Positions 17,765-27,191 of a DNA stretch of 64,000 bases are shown piece after piece. Each line of letters starts with the position of its first letter. Position 1 is the stretch's first letter. The DNA lies in contig CAJQON010000024.1 of the NCBI GenBank assembly GCA_905479995.1, positions 1 through 64,000 of the forward strand, read 5' to 3'. The notes beneath the pieces were generated by a model. The model was not told the origin of the DNA. It saw nothing but the letters and a program-made list of their open reading frames with translations, and ran no database searches. This DNA is from an uncultured Flavobacteriales bacterium. GTDB taxonomy: Bacteria > Bacteroidota > Bacteroidia > Flavobacteriales_E > Vicingaceae. A program made the position numbers and the translations under genes.

Positions 17765-19027
17765 CTAGTTGGCGTTTGATCTTCGCTTAGAATTGTTATT
17801 TGATCTTTTATTTTTCCAATTACCGCCACCATTGTTGTTTCTCGGTTTTCTTGGAGAATGATTTTGTGGTTTTTTCTCCTCTGGAGGAGGAGGAGAGCCT
17901 TGTTCAAAACCTTCAATTACTCCAGTTGGCAATTGTTTTTTTAATAGTTTTTCTATATCTCTTAAATATGCTGCTTCATCATGTGATACTAGTGAAATTG
18001 CAATTCCATTCGCACCAGCTCTTCCTGTTCGCCCAATTCTGTGTACGTAATCTTCTGGAATGTTGGGTAACTCAAAGTTAACTACGTGAGGTAATAAAGG
18101 GATGTCCAAACCTCTTGCAGCAATATCTGTTGCTACCAACACCCTTACCGATCCATCTTTAAATCCTTTTAGTGCTTTGGTTCTTGCTCCTTGAGTTTTG
18201 TTTCCATGAATAGCCGCAGCGGTAATGTCTGCTCCAATCATTTTTTTACAAAGGTTGTTGGCTCCATGTTTGGTTCTAGTAAAAACCAATACTTGTTGCC
18301 AGTTTCCATCCTTAATCATTTTAATAATTATGGCTCTTTTCTTTGGCTTATCTACGTGGTATATTTTTTGGTTTACTTTTTCGGCTGTTGAGTTTTCTGG
18401 TGTAGCTTCAACAAGAACAGGGTTGTTTAAAAAACTATTGGCTAATTTTTTTATGTCTTTAGAAAAAGTTGCCGAAAACAATAGGTTTTGTCTTTTCTCA
18501 GGAATTAGTGCCAATACTTTTTTAATATCCCTTAAAAAACCCATGTCTAACATTCTGTCTGCTTCATCTAAAACTAAAATTTCAATTTTATTTAACGACA
18601 GTAAACCTTGATTGTGTAAATCCAATAAACGACCAGGAGTTGCTACTAATATGTCAACACCATTTCTAAGTGTGTTGACTTGTGGGCCTTGTTTTACTCC
18701 ACCGAATATAACAGTACTCTTTATTTTTAAAAAAGTGCTGTATTCATTTACATTCTCTAATATTTGAGCTGCCAACTCTCTAGTAGGAGTTAGTATTAAT
18801 GCTCTAATAGGTCTTTTATGAGGTTGTTGTTCACCAGCCAGTAATTGTAAAATAGGCAAGGTAAATCCAGCAGTTTTACCCGTACCTGTTTGTGCAGAAG
18901 CCAAAACATCTTTACCATCTAATACAACAGGTATACACTTTTGTTGAATAGGAGAAGGCGTGGTATAACCTTTTTTGTTTATTGCTTTTAATATTGGATC
19001 TGATAATCCTAAAGAGTCAAACGACAT
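17765..19027 (-). CDS. DEAD-box RNA helicase, RhlE-like
   Basis: 420 residues. The motifs are [15 protein letters not shown] and [11 protein letters not shown] (Q motif), [58 protein letters not shown] and [10 protein letters not shown]. After the core a basic, Asn/Arg/Lys-rich tail (about 375-420) probably binds RNA. The sequence and tail resemble RhlE-type helicases of Bacteroidota, which act in ribosome assembly or RNA decay, often in the cold. A cold-shock protein gene lies divergently 209 bp away. Confidence 0.93.
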   Translation of the reverse strand: MSFDSLGLSDPILKAINKKGYTTPSPIQQKCIPVVLDGKDVLASAQTGTGKTAGFTLPILQLLAGEQQPHKRPIRALILTPTRELAAQILENVNEYSTFLKIKSTVIFGGVKQGPQVNTLRNGVDILVATPGRLLDLHNQGLLSLNKIEILVLDEADRMLDMGFLRDIKKVLALIPEKRQNLLFSATFSKDIKKLANSFLNNPVLVEATPENSTAEKVNQKIYHVDKPKKRAIIIKMIKDGNWQQVLVFTRTKHGANNLCKKMIGADITAAAIHGNKTQGARTKALKGFKDGSVRVLVATDIAARGLDIPLLPHVVNFELPNIPEDYVHRIGRTGRAGANGIAISLVSHDEAAYLRDIEKLLKKQLPTGVIEGFEQGSPPPPEEKKPQNHSPRKPRNNNGGGNWKNKRSNNNSKRRSNAN

Positions 19028-19199
19028 ATAATAGTTTTAAGAAATGTGAGTTGATAAGAACAGCACTTCTGATTTTAGGCAAAGGTAGTAGTAAAAACGA
19101 CTATAAGACACTAATGATTCATTAGTTGTAAATAATGAAAAGTCAATAATTAAATTGAAGAAAGTCATTAAAAAAATAGTTGGGTATTGCTTTTAAAGT

Positions 19200-19207
19200 T
19201 ACTTTTG
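19200..19207 (+). promoter_or_regulatory. Putative -7 element for the cold-shock gene
   Basis: TACTTTTG matches TAnnTTTG and lies 28 bp before the start codon. Confidence 0.45.
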
Positions 19208-19235
19208 CCGTAATATTAATTTAATAAATAGAATA

Positions 19236-19427
19236 ATGAATAAAGGAACAGTAAAATTCTTCAACGATACCAAAGGGTTCGGATTTATTTCAGAAGAAGG
19301 AACAGACAAAGAACATTTCGTACACGTTTCAGGTTTAATTGATGAAATTAACGAAGGTGACGAAGTTGAATTCGAATTACAAGAAGGTAAGAAGGGTTTG
19401 AACGCAGTAAACGTAAAAGTAGTTTAA
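19236..19427 (+). CDS. Cold-shock domain protein (CspA family)
   Basis: 63 residues forming one cold-shock domain: GTVKFFNDTKGFGFIS carries the RNP1-type KGFGFI motif and HFVHVSGL the RNP2-type motif. It binds single-stranded RNA or DNA as an RNA chaperone. It has its own promoter-like element and is followed by a clear terminator, so it is monocistronic. It faces away from two DEAD-box helicases, a functionally fitting neighbourhood. Confidence 0.95.
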   Translation: MNKGTVKFFNDTKGFGFISEEGTDKEHFVHVSGLIDEINEGDEVEFELQEGKKGLNAVNVKVV

Positions 19428-19447
19428 GTATATATACTTTAAATTCT

Positions 19448-19480
19448 AAAAAGCCTGTCAGCAATGACGGGCTTTTTTTT
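19448..19480 (+). terminator. Intrinsic terminator after the cold-shock gene
   Basis: Stem AAGCCTGTCA / TGACGGGCTT with a GCAA tetraloop and one G-T pair is followed by eight T. Confidence 0.85.
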
Positions 19481-19560
19481 ATTTAATTTTTTAAGATTAG
19501 TTGTTAATTACTAGTTAATTAAATCTTTAAATATAAATAGACAAACTAAAAGCCCTTGTT

Positions 19561-19568
19561 TATCTTTG
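19561..19568 (+). promoter_or_regulatory. Putative -7 element for purC
   Basis: TATCTTTG matches TAnnTTTG and lies 20 bp upstream of the purC ATG. Its position also argues against the upstream in-frame start at 19556. Confidence 0.5.
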
Positions 19569-19588
19569 TCTTTATAAAATTAAAAACT

Positions 19589-20542
19589 ATGCAAACAAAC
19601 GCAATAAGAGAAACAAATTTCAATTTTCCTGGTCAAACAAAGTACTATGAGGGAAAAGTAAGAGAGGTTTATACAATTGATAACAGCCTATTGGTAATGA
19701 TCGTATCGGATCGTATATCGGCTTTCGATGTTGTATTGCCTAAAGCAATCCCATTTAAAGGGCAAGTATTAAATCAAATCGCAGCTAAATTTTTAAAAGC
19801 TACAGAGGATATTGTTCCTAACTGGGTAACGGCTGTGCCAGATCCAAGTGTTACTATTGGTAAAATGTGTGAGCCTTTTATGGTAGAGATGGTAATAAGA
19901 GGATACTTATCAGGTCATGCATGGAGAGAATATAAAGCAGGAAAAAGAATGCTGTGTGGCGTTGCTATGCCAGAAGGAATGAAGGAGAATGATAAGTTTC
20001 CTGAGCCAATTTTAACACCTACTACTAAGGCATTAGTTGGACACGATGAAGACATTAGTAGAGAAGATATTTTAGCTCAAGGTTTGGTTAGTGAGGCTGA
20101 TTATTTAGCTTTAGAAGATTATACCAGAAGAATTTTCCAGAGAGGAACAGATATAGCTGCAGAAAAAGGCTTAATACTAGTAGATACTAAGTATGAATTT
20201 GGGAAAGTAGGAGATGATATTTTTTTAATTGATGAAATTCATACACCAGATTCTTCAAGGTATTTTTATTCTGAAGGCTATCAAGCAAGACAAGATGCCA
20301 ACGAAAAGCAAAAACAATTGTCTAAAGAATTTGTAAGAGAATGGTTGATTGAAAATGGATTTCAAGGGAAAGAAGGACAAGCTATTCCAGACATGAGTGA
20401 AGACTTTATTAATGAAGTTTCTGAACGATACATTGAGTTGTATGAGCACATTACAGGTGAAAAATTTGTAAAGTCTGATGTGAGTGATGTAATGAAACGT
20501 GTTGAGACAAATATTAATGAAGCGATAGTTCAATACGCTTAA
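19589..20542 (+). CDS. purC: Phosphoribosylaminoimidazole-succinocarboxamide synthase (SAICAR synthetase)
   Basis: 317 residues from the ATG at 19589. The family signatures [28 protein letters not shown]-type start, [17 protein letters not shown] and LVDTKYEFG are present. It ligates aspartate to CAIR with ATP in de novo purine synthesis. The length fits the longer form common in Bacteroidota. A 33-nt upstream extension exists in frame but overlaps the -7 element and is not credible. A nested palindrome follows the stop and may act as terminator. Confidence 0.95.
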   Translation: MQTNAIRETNFNFPGQTKYYEGKVREVYTIDNSLLVMIVSDRISAFDVVLPKAIPFKGQVLNQIAAKFLKATEDIVPNWVTAVPDPSVTIGKMCEPFMVEMVIRGYLSGHAWREYKAGKRMLCGVAMPEGMKENDKFPEPILTPTTKALVGHDEDISREDILAQGLVSEADYLALEDYTRRIFQRGTDIAAEKGLILVDTKYEFGKVGDDIFLIDEIHTPDSSRYFYSEGYQARQDANEKQKQLSKEFVREWLIENGFQGKEGQAIPDMSEDFINEVSERYIELYEHITGEKFVKSDVSDVMKRVETNINEAIVQYA

Positions 20543-20551
20543 AATTAATTT

Positions 20552-20630
20552 AACGTCATTGCGAGGAATAACGCAATCTATTTAATCTAAATAGATTGCT
20601 TCAATTTTACTTTCTTCGCAATGACGTTTT
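20552..20630. repeat. REP-like nested palindrome after purC
   Basis: The outer arms AACGTCATTGCGA / TCGCAATGACGTT enclose inner arms GCAATCTATTT / AAATAGATTGC, so nearly the whole 79 bp folds into one long stem. The right end runs into seven T, so it can serve as a terminator for purC. GTCATTGCGAGG-type sequences are scattered through many bacterial genomes. Confidence 0.7.
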
Positions 20631-20651
20631 TTTATAATTATTTCAATTAGA

Positions 20652-20670
20652 TGTATATACATTTAATGTT
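20652..20670 (+). promoter_or_regulatory. Operator-like repeat upstream of the MarR gene
   Basis: TGTATATACATTTAATGTT occurs here and again, identical over 19 bp, at 21171 before the pirin gene. It contains the palindrome TGTATATACA. It lies just upstream of TATATTTG (20677-20684), a TAnnTTTG -7 match, so a bound repressor would block the promoter. This is a likely MarR autoregulatory site. Confidence 0.55.
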
Positions 20671-20676
20671 TTTGTA

Positions 20677-20684
20677 TATATTTG
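20677..20684 (+). promoter_or_regulatory. Putative -7 element for the MarR gene
   Basis: TATATTTG matches TAnnTTTG, 18 bp before the chosen ATG and 6 bp after the operator-like repeat. Confidence 0.45.
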
Positions 20685-20702
20685 TATTGTAAAACAATTA
20701 TC

Positions 20703-21152
20703 ATGAAGTTAGAAGAGGAATTAAAACAAGATAAGTTTCAATCGGAATACCAAAAAGCGGTATTGAATGTCTTATTTACAAGCAATTGGTTGGAATCTGA
20801 TTCTGCACGAATTTTAAAACCTTTTGACATCAGCTCTCAACAGTATAATGTGTTACGAATTTTAAAAGGACAGGGAAATAATGCTATTTCGGTGAATGAG
20901 ATTATGACTCGAATGATAGATAAAATGTCAAATGCAAGTAGGTTAGTTGAGAAGCTTAGAAAAAAGGAATTGATTGAACGGGTGACTTGTGAACACGATA
21001 GAAGGCAAGTAGATGTAATCATAACCAAAAAAGGATTAGCGCTTCTTAAAGAAGCCTCTAAAGAAATGAATGTTTTTGATAACTTAAAAGAAAGAATAAC
21101 AGAAAAAGAAGCGAAAGTTTTAAACGAAGTATTAGAGAAAATTAGAGGATAA
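20703..21152 (+). CDS. MarR-family transcriptional regulator
   Basis: 149 residues from the ATG at 20703; a TTG seven codons earlier lies inside the -7 element and is rejected. The winged helix is visible in SSQQYNVLRILKGQGNN, DKMSNASRLVEKLRKKELIE (recognition helix region) and the wing CEHDRRQVDVIITKKG. It is the first gene before a pirin and a nitroreductase gene, and a 19-bp repeat precedes both transcription units. It probably represses itself and the downstream pair in response to a small molecule or oxidant. The ligand is unknown. Confidence 0.88.
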   Translation: MKLEEELKQDKFQSEYQKAVLNVLFTSNWLESDSARILKPFDISSQQYNVLRILKGQGNNAISVNEIMTRMIDKMSNASRLVEKLRKKELIERVTCEHDRRQVDVIITKKGLALLKEASKEMNVFDNLKERITEKEAKVLNEVLEKIRG

Positions 21153-21170
21153 AAAATTTAAACAAATACG

Positions 21171-21189
21171 TGTATATACATTTAATGTT
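21171..21189 (+). promoter_or_regulatory. Second copy of the MarR operator-like repeat
   Basis: TGTATATACATTTAATGTT is identical to 20652-20670 and lies 13 bp upstream of the pirin start codon. Both copies are also followed shortly by AAAACAAT. Confidence 0.55.
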
Positions 21190-21202
21190 AAAACAATAAA
21201 TT

Positions 21203-21955
21203 ATGTCAGTACAAATAACATCAAAACAAGATCAGGCTAGAGGAGCCTTTGCTGGTGGAGCCATATTAGAAAATAAGCCCATTGGTTTTCCACAAGATGG
21301 TGGATTACAAAAACCATATTCTAATCTATTTTATTGGGCAAATGCTTGGTCCGATCATGGAGGCGAAATAGGAGAGCACCCACACAAAATGTTTGAAATA
21401 ATGTCGTTTGTTTTAGAAGGTGAAGTGGAACATTACGACAATAAATTTAAACGTTGGTTGCCTTTGCAAACTGGCGATGCACAGATTATTCGTTCTGGAA
21501 GCGGCATTTCACATGCTGAACGATTGTTAGAAGGAAGTAGAATTTTTCAGATTTGGTTTGATCCAAACATTGAAGCAACAATGAATAAGGAAGCTACTTA
21601 TGACGATTACCGAAATAATGACATGAAATTTACTACCGATTTAGGAATTGCTCACAAGCACTATGTTGGAAATGGTGGGCCTGTACAAATGGATTCAGAA
21701 GGAGTAGAAATTAGTGAAGTAACATTTTCTCCGGGAGCACATAATATTCAGTCGGATGCTAGCAAAATACATTCTTACTACGTATTGAGTGGAGAAGCTC
21801 AATTGGGAGATGAACATTTAAGAGAACATGACTTTATTAAAGTAGAGAATGAAACTGAATTGAGTATTGAAGTAACTGAAGAGACTAGATTGTTTAGTAT
21901 TTCAGTTCCTCAAAAATTAACATATAAAACTTATTTAGAACACGTAAAATTTTAA
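21203..21955 (+). CDS. Pirin family protein (bicupin)
   Basis: 250 residues. The N-terminal cupin carries WSDHGGEIGEHPHKMFEI with the His residues that bind metal, then HYDN and a GISHAE motif; a second, weaker cupin follows (about 155-250). Pirins are iron-binding, redox-related proteins, some with quercetinase activity. The gene lies between a MarR regulator and a nitroreductase, with a 4-bp gap to the latter, which suggests a redox or electrophile response unit. Confidence 0.9.
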   Translation: MSVQITSKQDQARGAFAGGAILENKPIGFPQDGGLQKPYSNLFYWANAWSDHGGEIGEHPHKMFEIMSFVLEGEVEHYDNKFKRWLPLQTGDAQIIRSGSGISHAERLLEGSRIFQIWFDPNIEATMNKEATYDDYRNNDMKFTTDLGIAHKHYVGNGGPVQMDSEGVEISEVTFSPGAHNIQSDASKIHSYYVLSGEAQLGDEHLREHDFIKVENETELSIEVTEETRLFSISVPQKLTYKTYLEHVKF

Positions 21956-21959
21956 AAAA

Positions 21960-22484
21960 ATGGAAGTATTAGATTTAATAAAAGAAAGATTCAGTCCCTA
22001 TGAATTTACGGACAAACAATTAACTGAAAAAGATTTAAGCACCTTGTTTGAGGCAGCTGGAAAAGCGGCATCGGCTTTCAATGAACAGCCTTGGCGTTTT
22101 GTTTACGCTTTAAGACAGAACGAAGAATCATTTAAAGCAATCCATGATTGTTTGGTTGATGGAAATAAAGGCTGGACAGCTGGAGTAGCAGCTTTGGTAA
22201 TTACTGTAGTTAGCAAAAATTATGCTAAAAATGGAACCGAAAACACTGTTGCAAAGCACGATTTAGGTTTAGCTGTTGGTAATTTAACTGTTCAGGCGCA
22301 AGCTATGGGAATATCTTTGCATCAAATGGCTGGAATAATTCCTGAGAATGCAATTAATAACTTAAATATTCCTGAAGGATTTGAGCCTGTAACAGCTATT
22401 GCCTTAGGTTATTATGAAGGTGAATCTGGAGTAAAAGAAAGAAAGGCAGTAAATGAAATTGCATTTAACGGATCTTGGAATTAA
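21960..22484 (+). CDS. Nitroreductase family flavoprotein
   Basis: 174 residues. RFSPYEFTDKQLTEKDLS is the family N-terminus, AGKAASAFNEQPWRFVYA the FMN-binding loop, and DLGLAVGNLTVQAQAMGI and GYYEG follow. It is expected to use FMN and NAD(P)H to reduce quinones, nitro compounds or other electrophiles. It is coupled to the pirin gene and probably under the MarR regulator. The physiological substrate is unknown. Confidence 0.9.
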   Translation: MEVLDLIKERFSPYEFTDKQLTEKDLSTLFEAAGKAASAFNEQPWRFVYALRQNEESFKAIHDCLVDGNKGWTAGVAALVITVVSKNYAKNGTENTVAKHDLGLAVGNLTVQAQAMGISLHQMAGIIPENAINNLNIPEGFEPVTAIALGYYEGESGVKERKAVNEIAFNGSWN

Positions 22485-22512
22485 TTTCTTTTATAGAAAG
22501 ATAAACTTTTCA

Positions 22513-22549
22513 AAAAAAAAGCTTCTTAGGATTATCCTGAGAAGCTTTT
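22513..22549. terminator. Bidirectional terminator between convergent genes
   Basis: Stem AAAAGCTTCTTAGG / CCTGAGAAGCTTTT with an ATTAT loop, flanked by A and T runs, lies between the nitroreductase gene and the T9SS gene on the other strand. It can serve both. Confidence 0.8.
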
Positions 22550-22572
22550 ACATTTTTACTAATAAGTTTACT

Positions 22573-23511
22573 CTAATCAATCAATAGAAACTTTTCAACC
22601 TTTGCTTGAGAATTAGTAGATTTCATGAAGTATGCTCCTGAAGGGAATCCACTCATATCAAGTTTTAAGTGTGTTTCTTTAATAGAAAGAGATTTTACTT
22701 TTTTTCCAACAACATTGTAAAAGTCAATTTTACTTTCAATTCCTTGAGCATTATAAATGTTAATGATACCATTTGATGGATTTGGGTATATTTTTAAAGA
22801 GCTTCCTTCTGATTGGCTGTTTGCTATATTTGTGGTTACCGGTACAGGAATAGTTAAGCTATCAAGATAAAAATCAGCATTTACACCAAATTGATCAACA
22901 GTTGTTGGATTTGAAGAGTAAAAAATAGTTGTTATAGTATCTGGGGTAATAGAAGGCATTAAATCGACTAATGGAATTGAAAATCCAGTATACTTAACAT
23001 TTGCTACAAAATTATATTCCGTATAACTTACCGTATCTCTTTTGTTCGTAACTGTATTATACTTAGACAGCAAAACTTTTGCCATTGGTAAATTGTTTCT
23101 TGATGTGGTTGGAGTTTTATAAAAACCTCTAATTTCAATTGGTTTATATGATATAGGTGTACCTCCTCCCGAAACATATGTAGCGTTACTTGGTCCGCTA
23201 CCACCTGCATATGCAAATTCAGCGATTCCATTAACTAAAAGTCCAAGAGTAGAGTAGTTAACAATACCAAAAGGTCTAGTAGCTAAATGTGCAGCAGCTT
23301 TACCTTGGTATGGGCTTGTGGTTTCGTTGTACAATGAAATAGTAGGTGTTGTTACAACAATATTAGTTGAAGACCAACCTTCTAGTGAGTCAGTTCTGTT
23401 TGAGGCTGAAGTCCAGTCTTCAAAATTTGAATTGGGAAGTTGTCCATATGCATTACTATACATGAATGTAATAACAAATAATGAATAGCTAAATAACTTG
23501 ATAGTTTTCAT
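22573..23511 (-). CDS. T9SS cargo with PCMD-like domain
   Basis: 312 residues. A signal peptide ends near YGQ. The main domain opens LPNSNFEDWTS and includes IEIRGFYKTPT and DFYLDSLTI, a pattern like the putative carbohydrate metabolism (PCMD) or jelly-roll carbohydrate-binding domain. The C-terminus is a T9SS type A sorting domain (LKIYPNPSNGIINIYN, then FPSGAYFMK). It is expected to reach the cell surface. The ligand is unknown. Confidence 0.8.
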   Translation of the reverse strand: MKTIKLFSYSLFVITFMYSNAYGQLPNSNFEDWTSASNRTDSLEGWSSTNIVVTTPTISLYNETTSPYQGKAAAHLATRPFGIVNYSTLGLLVNGIAEFAYAGGSGPSNATYVSGGGTPISYKPIEIRGFYKTPTTSRNNLPMAKVLLSKYNTVTNKRDTVSYTEYNFVANVKYTGFSIPLVDLMPSITPDTITTIFYSSNPTTVDQFGVNADFYLDSLTIPVPVTTNIANSQSEGSSLKIYPNPSNGIINIYNAQGIESKIDFYNVVGKKVKSLSIKETHLKLDMSGFPSGAYFMKSTNSQAKVEKFLLID

Positions 23512-23673
23512 AAGATTTTTTTTAATTGATAAGTTAGTTGCAAATTAAAAGAAAATGGTAGGATTAAAAGTCCCATCGTGTAGGGACAAACTTAAATAAT
23601 TACAGACTATAAACTAACCGTTTGAAATTCAAGGTTTTCCTATAATTGCAAGAAGACATCTTAAAATTTATTG

Positions 23674-24894
23674 TTAAGACAGGCTTTTTAGTACAATCTC
23701 TTTAGATCGAGTGTTTGGGTAAAATGCTAAAATTTTATCCAGCACTTCATCTACCATTGTGTCGGGACAAGAAGCTCCACTGGTTAATATAATTCGTGTT
23801 GGATTAATTTGAGGTAGAAAATCATTGGTTAACAATCGTTCATTTTTATGAAAGTTAAAATGATTGATAGACTTGTTGTCCTCAATTTCTTTTACCGAAT
23901 TAATAAAATAAGTGGGTAGTTTTTCTTCACACAATTCTGCAATATGAGAAGTGTTAGAGCTGTTGTAGCCTCCAATAACGATGGCTAAATCTGCTTGTTC
24001 TTTTAGTAATCCAATCGTAGCTTGCTGATTGTCGTTTGTAGCGTAGCAAAGCGTATCTCTAGTGTCAGCAAAATGATCTTTATGCGCATCAATACCAAAC
24101 TTTTTGATCATCGTATCTTTTAAGAAATCAGAAATCTCTTGCGTTTCGGTAGCCAGCATAGTTGTTTGATTCACCACTCCAATCTTCACCAAATTCTTTT
24201 CAATGTTAAAACCTTCAGAATAGCGCCCTTTAAAAGTTGCTTCAAAATCTGCTAAAGATTTTTTCCCTAAAATAACTTCTTCTAATATTCTGGCTTCATT
24301 AATGTCTTTTATAACAATAGAAGGAGCGTTTTTATCGCTGTGAGAAAATGTAGCTCTAGTTTCTTCATGATTGTGTTTTCCATGAATAATGATGGTATGA
24401 TTGGAGGCGCCTAGCTTTTCAGACTGTTTCCAAACACGCTCCACAAAAGGACAAGTTGTATTGTATTTTTGAATTTCAATCCCCATGTTGATTAACCTGT
24501 TCTCAATAGCTATAGTAGTCCCAAAAGCAGGAATAATTACGATATCTTCTTTACTTAACTTATCCCAATCTATAAATTGGTTACCTGCTGTATCCATTAT
24601 AAAACGAATTCCTTTTTTCTCTAAATCAGCATTAACTATAGGGTTGTGAATCATTTGACTTAGCAAATAAATATTTTTATTTGGGTTTTCCTCTACTGCT
24701 TTATAAGCAATCTCTATAGCGTTTTCTACACCATAACAAAAGCCAAAATGACGAGCAATTAAAAACTGAACACTCCCAAAATCTAAAAGAGTAGGAGAGA
24801 AATCTTTTTTACGTGGATCAGTTTCCTTTCTTAAGTTTTTTATGGTAGAAATAAAAGAACTTCTATAATATGTTGGAATATCAAATGTTTTCAT
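23674..24894 (-). CDS. ispH: 4-hydroxy-3-methylbut-2-enyl diphosphate reductase
   Basis: 406 residues, longer than the E. coli enzyme (316) because of an N-terminal extension of about 40 residues and insertions, as in related Bacteroidota. The three iron-sulfur ligands are visible as C53 (GFCYGV), C148 (TTCPFV) and C283 (DTLCYATNDNQ). HGKHNHEE supplies substrate contacts. It performs the last step of the MEP pathway, making IPP and DMAPP. It is divergent from rpsA. Confidence 0.93.
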   Translation of the reverse strand: MKTFDIPTYYRSSFISTIKNLRKETDPRKKDFSPTLLDFGSVQFLIARHFGFCYGVENAIEIAYKAVEENPNKNIYLLSQMIHNPIVNADLEKKGIRFIMDTAGNQFIDWDKLSKEDIVIIPAFGTTIAIENRLINMGIEIQKYNTTCPFVERVWKQSEKLGASNHTIIIHGKHNHEETRATFSHSDKNAPSIVIKDINEARILEEVILGKKSLADFEATFKGRYSEGFNIEKNLVKIGVVNQTTMLATETQEISDFLKDTMIKKFGIDAHKDHFADTRDTLCYATNDNQQATIGLLKEQADLAIVIGGYNSSNTSHIAELCEEKLPTYFINSVKEIEDNKSINHFNFHKNERLLTNDFLPQINPTRIILTSGASCPDTMVDEVLDKILAFYPNTRSKEIVLKSLS

Positions 24895-24982
24895 AATTCA
24901 GAGCAAATTTATGTTTTGGTTTTTGATAATTCAATAAGCATTAACATTTTTTCACTTTTAAGGCATTAAAACCTTGATATAG

Positions 24983-25013
24983 TTTGCTTTGAATTAAAAT
25001 AAACCTATTTTTG
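24983..25013 (+). promoter_or_regulatory. Promoter for rpsA (TTTG-N19-TATTTTTG)
   Basis: TTTG at 24983-24986 and TATTTTTG at 25006-25013 match the Bacteroidota -33 and -7 elements with 19-bp spacing, the best full match found in the window. The predicted transcript would carry a leader of about 90 nt. Confidence 0.6.
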
Positions 25014-25108
25014 TCGCTCTTAAAAAAAGAACAGTCAGTTATCAGCAATTGACAAACTAACAAATCTCTCGTTATAGCTGACATTGAACGGGATACAAAG
25101 AATACAGA

Positions 25109-27124
25109 ATGGCAGAAAAAAAAGAAGATGCTGCAGAGAAAAAAACTCCAGCAAAAAAAGCGGCTCCTAAAGCAGCAGCAAAGAAAGCAGCTCCTAAAAA
25201 GGAAGTAGCTAAAAAAGAAACTCCAAAAGCTAAAAAAGCTGAGCCAAAAGCGGCAAAAGTTGAGAAAGAAGTAGTAGCAGAAGAAACTCCAAAAGCAAAA
25301 GCTCCAGCAAAACCAGCAGCTCCTAAAAAGAAAAAGGGAGAAATTAAACCTTTAGCAGATTTCGATTGGGATAAAATCGGAAAATACGAAGATGGTTACT
25401 CTGCAGAAGAGCAAGCTGATATGGAGAAAGTTTACGATGAAACGTTAACTTCAATCTCTGAACAAGAAATACTAGAAGGAACTGTAGTTGCTAAAACCAA
25501 TAGAGATGTTGTAATTAACATAGGCTACAAATCTGAAGCAGTAATTTCTATATCAGAATTTAGATATAACCCTGATTTAAAAGCAGGTGATAAAGTAGAA
25601 GTTTTTGTTGTTACACAAGAAGATAGAAATGGGCAACTAATTTTATCTCACGGTAAAGCAAGAGCATTAAAAGCTTGGGATAGAGTTAATGAAGTATTGG
25701 CTACTCAAGAAGTTATTAAAGGTTACGTTAAGTGTAGAACTAAAGGTGGTTTAATTGTTGATGTTTTCGGAATTGAAGCATTTTTACCTGGTTCTCAAAT
25801 TGATGTTAAACCAATTAGAGATTACGATGTATACGTTGATAAAACAATGGAATTCAAAGTTGTTAAGATCAACAACGAATTTAAAAACATCGTTGTTTCT
25901 CACAAAGCATTAATTGAAGCTGAATTAGAACTTCAAAAAGCACAAATTATTTCTAAATTAGAAATTGGTCAAGTATTAGAAGGTACTGTTAAAAACATTA
26001 CTTCTTACGGTGTGTTTATTGATTTAGGTGGTGTAGATGGATTAGTTCATATTACAGACCTTTCTTGGGGTAGAATTAACCATCCAGAGGAATTCTTAGA
26101 ATTAGATCAAAAATTAAATGTTGTAATTCTTGACTTTGATGACGATAAGAAACGTATTGCATTAGGTGTTAAACAATTACAAGATCATCCTTGGGATAAA
26201 TTAGACGAAAAATTAGCTGTTGGTGACAATGTGAAAGGAAAAGTTGTTGTTGTTGCAGATTACGGTGCATTTATCGAAATTATTCCTGGTGTTGAAGGTT
26301 TAGTACATGTTTCAGAAATTACTTGGTCTAATCACTTAAAACCAGCACAAGAATTCTTTAACGTAGGTGAAGAAATTGATGCACAAATTTTAACACTAGA
26401 TAGAGAAGAAAGAAAAATGAGCTTAGGTGTTAAGCAATTAACTGAAGATCCATGGGAAGGTGTTGAAGCAAAATATGCTGTAGAATCTAAACACAAAGGA
26501 AAAGTAACTAACATCTCTGATTTTGGAGTATTTGTTGCTTTAGAATTAGGTGTTGATGGATTGATTCATATTTCTGATTTATCTTGGAGTAAAAAAATAA
26601 ACCATCCTTCTGAAATCACTAAAGTAGGTGAGGAGATTGAAGTGGTTATTTTAGATATCGACAGAGAGAACAGAAGATTGAGTTTAGGACATAAACAATT
26701 GGAAGAAAATCCTTGGGATGTATTCGAAACAGTATTTACTGAAGGATCAACTCATGAAGGAACTGTTTCTGAAATTACTTCTAAAGGATTAACTATTGCA
26801 ACTTTACAGTATGGTGTTGAAGGTATTATCAACAAGAAAAATGCTGAAAAGGAAGATGGTTCTACTTTAGTAATGGATGAGAAGGTAAACTTCAAAGTAA
26901 TAGAGTTTAATAAAAACGCTAAGAAAATTGTTTTATCTCACACTCAAACATTTAAAGAAGTAGAAGAGGAAGCAAAAGCTCCACGTAAAGCGAAAGCAAA
27001 AAGCGGTGGTGGATCTAGTAGCGCAGCAGTTAAAAAAGTAAATGATAACGTTGAAAAATCTACCTTAGGTGATTTAGATGCATTATCATCTTTAAAAGCT
27101 GACCTTGAGAAAGGAGAAAAATAA
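25109..27124 (+). CDS. rpsA: 30S ribosomal protein S1
   Basis: 671 residues. An N-terminal extension of about 85 residues, very rich in Lys, Ala and Pro, precedes six S1 (OB-fold) domains. The third to fifth contain repeated signatures such as GVFIDLGGVDGLVHITDLSW and GVKQLQDHPWD. It binds mRNA and supports translation initiation, which matters in a phylum with few Shine-Dalgarno sequences. The low-complexity N-terminus is the unusual part. A strong terminator follows. Confidence 0.95.
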   Translation: MAEKKEDAAEKKTPAKKAAPKAAAKKAAPKKEVAKKETPKAKKAEPKAAKVEKEVVAEETPKAKAPAKPAAPKKKKGEIKPLADFDWDKIGKYEDGYSAEEQADMEKVYDETLTSISEQEILEGTVVAKTNRDVVINIGYKSEAVISISEFRYNPDLKAGDKVEVFVVTQEDRNGQLILSHGKARALKAWDRVNEVLATQEVIKGYVKCRTKGGLIVDVFGIEAFLPGSQIDVKPIRDYDVYVDKTMEFKVVKINNEFKNIVVSHKALIEAELELQKAQIISKLEIGQVLEGTVKNITSYGVFIDLGGVDGLVHITDLSWGRINHPEEFLELDQKLNVVILDFDDDKKRIALGVKQLQDHPWDKLDEKLAVGDNVKGKVVVVADYGAFIEIIPGVEGLVHVSEITWSNHLKPAQEFFNVGEEIDAQILTLDREERKMSLGVKQLTEDPWEGVEAKYAVESKHKGKVTNISDFGVFVALELGVDGLIHISDLSWSKKINHPSEITKVGEEIEVVILDIDRENRRLSLGHKQLEENPWDVFETVFTEGSTHEGTVSEITSKGLTIATLQYGVEGIINKKNAEKEDGSTLVMDEKVNFKVIEFNKNAKKIVLSHTQTFKEVEEEAKAPRKAKAKSGGGSSSAAVKKVNDNVEKSTLGDLDALSSLKADLEKGEK

Positions 27125-27145
27125 TCTCTAATCCTTATTGATATT

Positions 27146-27177
27146 AAAGCCTTACTGGAAACAGTAAGGCTTTTTTA
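27146..27177 (+). terminator. Intrinsic terminator after rpsA
   Basis: Perfect stem AAAGCCTTACTG / CAGTAAGGCTTT with a GAAA loop, followed by a T run. Confidence 0.9.
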
Positions 27178-27191
27178 ATAAATTTGATTTA

